Translations under genes and position numbers: made by a program | Shown here: piece by piece, positions 43,053-51,500 of the stretch | Layout: each line of letters starts with the position of its first letter | Position numbering within the stretch: the stretch's first letter is position 1 | Notes under the pieces: generated by a model | The model's input: the letters and a program-made list of their open reading frames with translations, nothing else | Database searches by the model: none | What the model was told of the DNA's origin: nothing | NCBI GenBank assembly: GCA_965215445.1 | Contig: CBDCDT010000002.1 | Location: 434,001 to 498,000 of the forward strand | Direction of reading: 5' to 3' | From: CBDBLK01 sp965215445 | GTDB lineage: Bacteria; Bdellovibrionota; Bacteriovoracia; Bacteriovoracales; Bacteriovoracaceae | DNA length: 64,000 bases

Positions 43053-45617
43053 ATGGCCCGAAAAAGAGGTATGAAAATGCCTCTTTTTGTGTTTTTGCTC
43101 CTTTTTATGAGTTTGGCCTCTCGCTCTTTGCTGGGAAATGAGACTTCTTTTCCGACATCAAAACTTTATTACCTAAAAAATCCTACATTGGTGCAAGAAT
43201 ACGACCAAGCCAAGAGTGAGTTTCATTCTCACGCAGACGTATTGTATCCCGAACAAGTGGCCTCTATTGAACTCGCCCCAGAAAATGACCAAGGCCTTAA
43301 ACGGGCATTCAGGGTTCATTTCAAAGATGAAAGGCCCGCTCGATTGTTCTACCTTCCCCGATACACCTTTGAGAAAAAAATTGGGGAAATTTCCAACTTT
43401 CAAGCACAAGTGGCCGCCTTGATAGATAATTTTACCAACCCTCCTGCTCCACCATGCCCACCCGAATCGACTTCAGAAGAACCTGAACCCATTTTACAAG
43501 CTTCGCTTTCTCGGGAAATAGAAATTAACGAAGAAGATTTGCCACCTCTCGCACTCAATTGTGAAGCAGAAACACTTGAAAGTGAGAGTCAAAATTTATG
43601 GGATGTAGTTAAGGGATGTGGAGAAGGAATACTCGACTCCGTAGGAGAAATTCTAAGCTTTGTTTGGAATATTATGAAGTGGATATGGAGAAATGCCACC
43701 AATTCTGATGCCAGAGCGCAAAGCGGTGATGCCATTTCAAAAACTTCAGAGTGGGCCAGTGAATATATGGATTCGGCCCAGCTTTACTTGCATGCAGAAT
43801 ACCAGCGCGCCTATGACGAAACCCCAGAATATTTACCCAAACTGGCAAGAAAAGCACGGGCCTTGAAAAATACAGTCAGCGCCATGGGAATTTTTGCGTT
43901 TTCCCGCATTTCTCAGGTTATAGGCGATCAAGTGGAAAACTTTCAATGCCTGCCTCCCGACGAAAAAGCGCACGCTTTTTGCCGTCTCGCATCTGATATT
44001 TTTCTCCCTCCTGCAGGGGCCATAGCACTCATTAAATTTGGGCCAAAAGCACTTCAACAAATTCCAAAACTTGGTCGCGCTTTTTCCAAGTTTAAAAACG
44101 ACCCAAGAGTGATTGCCGCCATTAAAAAAACAGTTGAAGCATCAAAAACGGCCGCTGGACACGCAAAGGTAGGTGCGCAAAAAGCAGGACAAGTTGCTGA
44201 ACAGGCCCTTGAAAAAACTCTTTATAAAATTCCTGTGGTAGGAGGACTCACCAAAGGAACCGTGGCCGTGGGCAAGGGCGTGACCTACGTTATCAAGTAC
44301 GGTGGCCAAGGTGTCTCTTACTCTTACAAGGGATATAAAAAATTGGAGGAATGGAGTGACCACCTGGGAATTCCAGATAAGGTTGCCCAAGGTGGTTATC
44401 GAGCGGGGAGGTTAGCAGGTAAGGGTCTCAAAGGCACAAGACAGGCCGGTCAAAGTGCCCGTCAAGGCCTTGCCAAGACTGGAGAAGCGTTGAAAGCGGG
44501 GGCCAAAAAGGCCAGCGAAGGCAGCGCCAGATCGAGGCGGGCCATCGCCGACAGTGCCAGACTTCTTCAACAAACGGCCGGTTCTGCCAAACAGAAAACC
44601 AGTGAACTGCTTCAAAAATTTCGTAAAAATGATTCTGTGGCCGAAACGGCAGTGGAAGCAACGAAAAGCGGAGTACCGGCCTCTTCCTTTGGTATTCGCT
44701 CTGAAATTCCCGCAAATTCACCACTCAATCCGGCCAACGCCCTCAAGCCGAAAACACCTGCACCGACCACCCCTGTTAGGCCAACGGTATCGCCAGCAAT
44801 TCGCCACAACCTATCTTCTGAAGTTTGGGATGATGCCCTTCGGGCGCACGTTCCACCACCAGGCCAAAAGAGAGTTCCAAAATGGGGTTGGACGTCTACC
44901 GCCGGAGAAATTTTTTGGGATGGCAAAAAATGGATACGCCCACCTCATACTCAGTACGCCATGGAAATAAATCGCCTCAAATCTCCCACTAATGGATTTT
45001 ACGGTATGACTCCCGATGAACAAAAAACTTATGATCGCCTGGCACGCTCTTTTCGTCGCAGATACAGAAACACCAACCGGCCCTCTTCAATAGGCACTAC
45101 TGAACCTATTGAACTTGCAAACCGCAGTGCCATTGCTACGGCGCCCCCTCCAGCAAAGTCATCTGCTCCTAGGCCACCCAATCCCGCTTTAGTCAAACCT
45201 AAAGTGGGAAAACAAAGTGCCATCACCGTGGAAGGCAACGCCTACAACGCAGAAATTGTAGAACTTCTGGGAAGATCCAACTTGAATCCCACAGGGCCTA
45301 ACCGAGTGAGAGTTCGCTACCGAGATCGAGAAGGCCATGCCTGGGAAAAAGTCGTCGAAGAAGGTCATTTGTATCGCCCCTTGAGAGTTCCCAACGGTCA
45401 TCTCGGAATCGGCGATGAAATTTCCTATATTCGCTCATTCGGGAGGAAATCGACAGGCAAAGTGGAAAGTGTCCAAGGCAGTCGGGTAAAAATCAGTTTC
45501 ACCAACTGGAGAGGGCAAAAGGGAGAAGAGTGGGTGCCATTTAAAGATATTCTTCCCGAAACTCCTCCCAAACCATCACCTCCAAATGGAGGAGGGAGTC
45601 AACATCGTGTATGGTAA
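43053..45617 (+). CDS. Large exported protein with Lys/Ala/Gly-rich centre and SH3/Tudor-like C-terminus
   Basis: 854 residues. Signal peptide (MPLFVFLLLFMSLASRSLLG core), acidic/proline-rich stretch, then a helical region with Trp-rich WDVVKGCGEGILDSVGEILSFVWNIMKWIW and an FQCLPPDEKAHAFCRLASDI segment reminiscent of preambles in polymorphic toxins. Residues about 360-530 are basic and Ala/Gly/Lys-rich. Two barrel-like modules end the protein: VRVRYRDREGHAWEKVVEEGHLYRP and KVESVQGSRVKISFTNWRGQKGEEWVPFKDILP, each of SH3/Tudor type. ATG 43053 has no ribosome site; AGAGG at 43065-43069 favours ATG 43077, giving 846 residues. I recognise no family. Secreted effector or matrix protein are both open. 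Confidence 0.75.
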   Translation: MARKRGMKMPLFVFLLLFMSLASRSLLGNETSFPTSKLYYLKNPTLVQEYDQAKSEFHSHADVLYPEQVASIELAPENDQGLKRAFRVHFKDERPARLFYLPRYTFEKKIGEISNFQAQVAALIDNFTNPPAPPCPPESTSEEPEPILQASLSREIEINEEDLPPLALNCEAETLESESQNLWDVVKGCGEGILDSVGEILSFVWNIMKWIWRNATNSDARAQSGDAISKTSEWASEYMDSAQLYLHAEYQRAYDETPEYLPKLARKARALKNTVSAMGIFAFSRISQVIGDQVENFQCLPPDEKAHAFCRLASDIFLPPAGAIALIKFGPKALQQIPKLGRAFSKFKNDPRVIAAIKKTVEASKTAAGHAKVGAQKAGQVAEQALEKTLYKIPVVGGLTKGTVAVGKGVTYVIKYGGQGVSYSYKGYKKLEEWSDHLGIPDKVAQGGYRAGRLAGKGLKGTRQAGQSARQGLAKTGEALKAGAKKASEGSARSRRAIADSARLLQQTAGSAKQKTSELLQKFRKNDSVAETAVEATKSGVPASSFGIRSEIPANSPLNPANALKPKTPAPTTPVRPTVSPAIRHNLSSEVWDDALRAHVPPPGQKRVPKWGWTSTAGEIFWDGKKWIRPPHTQYAMEINRLKSPTNGFYGMTPDEQKTYDRLARSFRRRYRNTNRPSSIGTTEPIELANRSAIATAPPPAKSSAPRPPNPALVKPKVGKQSAITVEGNAYNAEIVELLGRSNLNPTGPNRVRVRYRDREGHAWEKVVEEGHLYRPLRVPNGHLGIGDEISYIRSFGRKSTGKVESVQGSRVKISFTNWRGQKGEEWVPFKDILPETPPKPSPPNGGGSQHRVW

Positions 45618-46113
45618 AAATGTGAAATACTTCATTTTTATATTCTGCTTAGGCTTTTTTCAAGTCATTGCTGCCAACGAACGAGAAAAAGAGTGGCGTT
45701 TGGTGCGCAAAGATGGTGGCGTAGAGCTTTGGCAACTCAAAAGCGATGCTAAAGTGGTGGGTACTTTGAGATCGAAAAAAAGAAAAAAGTCGCTAGATGC
45801 GGTGATGACTCCCTCCAAGGCCTTTTTTGAAAACCTCGTCCGAGACAAGCAAGAAACTCTCGCCCTTATGGGCATCACCGAGTGGAAGGCCCTAGAACAC
45901 ACCTGGAAGAAAGAGGGGAACTTCTACCAACTTGAAATCCAAGGAAGCTATCTCAATTTCAAACGCCAAAAAATTACCTTCGTTGAACACCATTACTTCT
46001 CTGGACAGCATACTCATCAAATTTTGATGACTTATCCAGAAAACAAAAAACTAAACACTGCTACTATCACCGAATTTATTAAAAGTAATAGAAAAATGCT
46101 TTTAAATAAGTAA
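45607..46113 (+). CDS. Small exported protein, unknown
   Basis: 168 residues from GTG 45607, which has GGAGGAGGG about ten bases ahead; ATG 45586 would overlap the previous gene further. Signal peptide (KNVKYFIFIFCLGFFQVIAA). Mature part starts with an aromatic beta segment, EWRLVRKDGGVELWQLKSDAKVVGTLRSKK, and resembles START/polyketide-cyclase-like proteins that begin with E/D-W-x-L-v-r-x-d-x-G-I/V-x-v-w; this is only a resemblance. It overlaps the end of the large exported protein by 11 bases, so they are translated together. Confidence 0.6.
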   Translation: MYGKNVKYFIFIFCLGFFQVIAANEREKEWRLVRKDGGVELWQLKSDAKVVGTLRSKKRKKSLDAVMTPSKAFFENLVRDKQETLALMGITEWKALEHTWKKEGNFYQLEIQGSYLNFKRQKITFVEHHYFSGQHTHQILMTYPENKKLNTATITEFIKSNRKMLLNK

Positions 46114-46168
46114 TCCGAGTATATCAATCCACTTTATTAAAGACAATTTAAAAAATTGCCGAAACACT

Positions 46169-46178
46169 CCCTATAGGG
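46169..46178 (+). promoter_or_regulatory. Palindrome CCCTATAGGG covering the ribosome site of 46185
   Basis: The ten-base palindrome overlaps the G-run (46176-46181) that serves as the ribosome site of the gene starting at 46185. As RNA, pairing CCC with GGG would hide part of that site. No other element is seen in this 71-base gap apart from an A/T-rich imperfect stem CAATTT/AAATTG at about 46144-46158. Confidence 0.4.
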
Positions 46179-46184
46179 GGGCCA

Positions 46185-48452
46185 ATGAACTTATCATTTC
46201 TGAAGAAAATCTATCCGGTTATTCTCCTATGCCTTGCCACGCAAAGTTCTTTGTTAATGGCAGACGCTGACCCTTCAGATAATACCCTTTCACCCGAACT
46301 TACCTGTGAACAGTACAAAATCCATTTTGATAATTTGCAAATGGATGTTTTCATGTTTCCTTCTGATGATCTCAAAGACGATGAAGGGGAACCACGAAAA
46401 CTCGTTGATATTCAGGAAGAATTTGACCGACTTTCGGCACAGCTTTCCATCTATCAAGGCCTTCAGTCATTGCGTGAAAAAACTATTCACCTCACCAGAA
46501 AAACCAATCCTAGCTCTGAATTTAGAGAAACTTTCGTGAATCTCGTTATAGCTGAAAACATTCTGGAAATGGCCGAAGATTTTAGTCACAATACAACGGC
46601 TTCAGAGTCTATGCACCAACAACTTACAAAGCATATTAAGGACAAATGCCGAAGTGAAAGTGCAAAGTATGCGTTTTGCCAACTTAACGACATCGAAAAT
46701 ACTGAAACTCTTTTTCTGATCGATTCCTTAATTATTGCTTACGAAATAGCACGTCATAATCCCAGCCCTTCGAGGATAAAAAATTCTCCTTTCGTAAAAG
46801 AATTTCATACATTATTCGACAATGCCGAAACTGAAAGGATTCTCAACAGGGCCTACTTCAAACTTGAAGAAAATAAAATTGAGGACGAACAAGGTCAAAT
46901 TCGTGAGTATTATGAAAAAATTAGCAAGTACTACAGTCCTGAAAAACTTGAAGAAGATATCCCCGAAATAGATCATAGAAATATTAATGCCAAAATTCAA
47001 GAACTAACAAGTAGTTTAAAAAACCTCAATCAGGCCATCGAAGAAATTAAAACTGATCTCAGATATGAAGAAATTGATTGGCTCAAAAATTATGTGGCCT
47101 TTAAAATGGGCCAGACATGCTCCGAAGAAGATTTCCAATTTATACCACTTTCTAATTCAACTTGCTTCCAAAGTTCCCTGCTTGGTGGAATTAAAGAGGA
47201 ATTAGTTATGTTTTCAGGAGACTTTGTAGGCTTTGTTTCTCGAAGCAAAAGCGAATCACTCATAACACAAGATTTAGAAGATTTATGTGCAAGAGTACAC
47301 AGACGTCTACAACCTCTTAAAAGCGATGAATTAATTGGGCCACTCCAGCATTATCGCGAAGTCTACGCTCCTTTTTGTTCACCCTGGTTTAATGATGTGG
47401 CCAATGTCATTGCAGAAAATCTACCTCCCCATATAATTCCTCCGAAACCATTAACGATGCCATCTCGAACCGATGCTGAAACTAACCAACAAGCAGACAG
47501 TGGTGCAACGGAAGAAGAATCTGGCGGAAACCCCTCTATCCAACAACCAAATAATGGCACAACAACAGAAGAAGGCATAGCTCTCACAGCATCTGATACT
47601 AAAGCAACAACGCCTCCTGTTTCCTCTGGAACTACACAACCACTTCTACCTCAAGGTTTTACGTTTGACAATCCCAGCGCAAGTTCGCAATCAGGTACAC
47701 AACCTCCACCCTTTTTAACAAACCCTCTTTTTGCCAATTCACAACAAGACAATGAAGCAGCTTCTGGAAATGAAGAAAGACCTGATAATTCTCTGCTACC
47801 TTCCACAACATTTGTTGAAAATACAACTAATAGCAATATCGCCCCACCGGAACAAACGAGACAAAGAACCCAATCAATTCAACAACTAAATAACAATACC
47901 GCAGAAAGCAATACAGAACAAACTACTCAGCAAGCAAGCGAAGAAGAAGCTACCACCACGGAAAATAGCGATTCTCAATTTGAAAGTCCCGATTTGGAAA
48001 CTCCAACAAAAAATCCTACAACTGAGCGCTATTTTCAAACACCATCTTTTGGTAAATTTCCCAGAACGACAATTTATCGCGACAGCAAAGGTAGTGTTAC
48101 AGGGTCATATACCAGGGCAAAAGGTCATGTTCCCTGGTTGATGGCCACAGCACAAACTACCGCTTCTATCAGTAATTGGTTTACAACTGATTATATTCCC
48201 AGACAAAATTATCTATCAAACCCTTTAATAAATAACGAATTATTTTATTATACTCCTCCTGCAAATAACCCTTGGGCAAATTTTACCAATCAAAAAACTT
48301 GGAATAGCTATATTGAATATATGGATGAACGCGCAGGTTCTCCGAACCCTTTTGCTAATCCTGCTTATTTTAATCGAACCCGTTTGGAACATGTGCCTTA
48401 TGGCCCTTCATTTAATCCAGCATACCGGCCTAATTACGGTCTTCCCCAATAA
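46185..48452 (+). CDS. Large exported protein with helical head and Gln/Asn/Thr/Ser-rich linker
   Basis: 755 residues. Signal peptide (MNLSFLKKIYPVILLCLATQSSLLMA). Residues about 40-420 are mostly helical with regular cysteines (TCEQYK, DKCRSE, AFCQLN, QTCSEE, STCFQS, DLCARV, PFCSPW), implying disulphides. Residues about 425-620 are low-complexity, rich in Thr, Ser, Gln, Asn and Glu. The last 130 residues are aromatic and Pro/Asn-rich (YFQTPSFGKFPRTTIYRDSKG ... NPWANFTNQ). The order - folded head, flexible stalk, aromatic tail - fits a surface or secreted protein. No known domain. The next gene is the giant lipoprotein. Confidence 0.8.
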   Translation: MNLSFLKKIYPVILLCLATQSSLLMADADPSDNTLSPELTCEQYKIHFDNLQMDVFMFPSDDLKDDEGEPRKLVDIQEEFDRLSAQLSIYQGLQSLREKTIHLTRKTNPSSEFRETFVNLVIAENILEMAEDFSHNTTASESMHQQLTKHIKDKCRSESAKYAFCQLNDIENTETLFLIDSLIIAYEIARHNPSPSRIKNSPFVKEFHTLFDNAETERILNRAYFKLEENKIEDEQGQIREYYEKISKYYSPEKLEEDIPEIDHRNINAKIQELTSSLKNLNQAIEEIKTDLRYEEIDWLKNYVAFKMGQTCSEEDFQFIPLSNSTCFQSSLLGGIKEELVMFSGDFVGFVSRSKSESLITQDLEDLCARVHRRLQPLKSDELIGPLQHYREVYAPFCSPWFNDVANVIAENLPPHIIPPKPLTMPSRTDAETNQQADSGATEEESGGNPSIQQPNNGTTTEEGIALTASDTKATTPPVSSGTTQPLLPQGFTFDNPSASSQSGTQPPPFLTNPLFANSQQDNEAASGNEERPDNSLLPSTTFVENTTNSNIAPPEQTRQRTQSIQQLNNNTAESNTEQTTQQASEEEATTTENSDSQFESPDLETPTKNPTTERYFQTPSFGKFPRTTIYRDSKGSVTGSYTRAKGHVPWLMATAQTTASISNWFTTDYIPRQNYLSNPLINNELFYYTPPANNPWANFTNQKTWNSYIEYMDERAGSPNPFANPAYFNRTRLEHVPYGPSFNPAYRPNYGLPQ

Positions 48453-48528
48453 GACTCTCCGGCGGCAAAGCTGACCCCATTGGCCTTCCTGCCTTGACTT
48501 GATTCAAACACTGACCGATGCCAAAGGT

Positions 48529-51500
48529 ATGAAGTTTCGTACTTTTTTGATATTTATTCTCTTCTTTTGCCTATTGCTTGCTTCGTGTGTGCCTCAGCAA
48601 CAAATTTCAGGCCAGCGCCAAAGTTTTGCCGGCAGTACCAACGAAGACCCTGCACCCGAACCAGAACCTCCGGTTTTTAACTCAAATTCCCCCTATTGGT
48701 ACAATGCCAATAAAAATATAGGTTCTTCTCTTATACTCAATGAAAACTCCAGTACTGTAACCTATTTGAGAGGCCAGGAATTGCATAATTTTCTCGATAG
48801 CGATGAAAATATGTCCGAAGTTTTTTGCTTGGTCGTTAGCTTTAATTCGGCAAGTATTGCCGACAATTTGCGCTTGCGTGCCGTACCTGAAAGTTTTAAA
48901 AACTTTACTACGAGGATGATGGAGAAAGTTCTGCGTATTGATGTTCCCCAACGAAACCTCAACGCCGATGTTTGTGACGGTTCTGCATTAAGAATTGTCG
49001 AATCGCCCCAGCATTCCTTTGCCGCCTCCAGAGTTGCTTACTCACTACCAGAATTGTGCCCTACCTGCCGTGGAATTATTCACTCTACGAATGTCAGTCT
49101 TTATAAATCTATTAACAGTGCTATTGATATTAACTCAAGGATTGCAGAAGAAAAACTTGTTTTTGATTCCTTGAGCTTTCGAGTTGACACTGAATCTTCC
49201 AGAATCAATGAAGGTCAAACCTGTACGCAGGCGCAATGCTTAAGTACAGGATTTGACTGCTGTCTGGAAAATCAATGTGTAAAAGATAAAACACTCAGGC
49301 CACAGGCCTTGCAACAACCTGATTACGCTCAGGCAATAGCAGAGGTTGCCGCCGATCCTCAACGTTTTATTCAATGGCCACATATTTATTTTGTGTGCCC
49401 TCAAAACATTCCCCCCAAAGAAGAAGAGTTCACCGCTTTTCCCGATCCTGACACATCGGCAGATGCTCATTTCCAGGGATTAATTGCCGAATACGAATGT
49501 CTTGAAGAGGGGAAAAAAGAAGAGCCTGATTTTTCTGGAACGAGAGTCTGCGGGCCTAATTTCAATCAGAATGATTATATAAAAACGAGAAATAGAGTTT
49601 GGGATAAATGCGGGTGTGATGATGCCCCTTCTCCAAACGAAATAAATGCTTCTGATGAATCTCTTTGTCCTGATTTTGGTCTCAAGGCTATTCGCAACGG
49701 ACGAGGCAGTATTACTGAAATTGTATGTGATATTCCCCTCAATAAATTGCCACCTAAACCCTTTCAGGAACTCAATATCGACGTTGCTGCCAACACAGCA
49801 CCTCATCGTTTTTTTCGTCAAGATAATGGCCAAGCGGTTGATGATCTATCCCAATATAAAGGAGAATCGGAGGCCGAAGGCGATCCCTTTTATTATTTCG
49901 ACAACCTCCTTAAATCCGATCATTACAGTGCTGCTCCCTTCAGCATGAATACACTGACTGGCGTTTTTTCTCTTGCTCTCGATCAGGCCCGCCCCGCCAA
50001 AGTTATTCAACTGGAACCCGATCAAAGTTATGTTATTACAACGACAAAAGGTTCTTATACTCCTTGCTATCAATGCTCCCACGACAACTGGTTCGATGCC
50101 TTTTCGGCACACCCAAAATCCGATCAAGGCACAGGACTTGAAGCTGTCGGTTACACTACCAACCGATCAATCCTTGGTGACAACTTTTCTTTAGGTAATT
50201 ATGAGGATACTATCTTTGGTCGAGCATGCTGGATACCACCAACCATGCTTCCCTTCGGTCATCAAAAGAAGGCCGATACACCCTCTCAACGCCGCGCCCG
50301 GCTTGAAACCCAAACTGCTCTCTATATGAACGGCTATCAACGAGACTGGTATGGATTTAACAAAGGCGCTCTGATTGGTTCATTTGATGGTGTCACTTGG
50401 TTTGCCATAGGAAAAGCACGTCGAGTAGTTGCCAAAACCAAAAAACTATTTCTAGCAATCAATCAACCATTTGCCGATTTAGCTGATCCCAGCAGCTTAT
50501 CAGTACAAATTGTACTAGATACCAATCGGGGAAAAAGTCAAGCACCCATATACGACTATGACCCAGGACTCGAACCCGAAGACCCCAATCAATCGACGGG
50601 GGCCAGTTGCCAACGCTGGCATCAATGTGAAACTGATTCCGATTGCATTTCCCGCTTGGGCTGGGAATATAAATGTGCCAATGTTTCGAGTTTCCGTACC
50701 CATTGGCCAAAATTTAACATAAATGCCGAAGAGTTAAGCAATCAGGAGTATGAAAAAATTGGATTTGGGCGCATCTTACAAGGAAATTTGCCCAGTGGTT
50801 CAAGAAAGCGTTGTGTTTATCGTGGTGCTGGAACTGTTTGTAAAAAAGATTATATGACTTTGGAAGAAGGCCAACACAAACTTTTTGCCTGTGCTCCCAA
50901 TTTTTATTGTGCCGATCTCGGTGCCAACAATTACAACTCCAAAATAGCACGCAGTCCCAACCATATAGACAATTTTCTCTTTGGCCAAGAGGCCAATATC
51001 TTGGGCCGTCCTTTAGGTTATGTCAGTGGAGATAGGAATTTAAGTAGCACTATTCAGGAAAATCTCCGCTACAATGCACAGATTTACGTTTCTCTCAACG
51101 AAGTCCAAGATTTCGGTATCTGCCGCCCCGGAAAATCTCTTTCAACCAACTACCTAGAACGGCATACTAGAAAAGATAATTTGCAGAGAACCGACTACAT
51201 CAATCAAATTAGCTCTTGCTCCACTTCTCTTGCGGGAAATCAACGTACACTCGCCTGTCCTGCTATTGAAACTCGATCAGATCAAGATACTCTTCAAGGT
51301 GATATTATTTTGGCCAATAATCCGGCACTGTCCCGCACTCAAAATATGTGTGGAGGAGAAGGGCAATACAACGACAGTTCAGGTGAATGGGTTTCTCCTT
51401 TTGCCAATATTGAATTTGCTTCGCTTGGTGAATTATCCAGTATTCAAGAACAAGGGTTGGTTGCCGATGCATGCTTGCGCCGAGCAGGTTCACTATGCCA

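Noticed and set aside
36703..48500. Inverted duplication by a recent recombination between the two giant lipoprotein genes
   Set aside because: The proteins are alike but diverged; no long stretch of nucleotide identity was found by eye, so a recent inversion is not supported.
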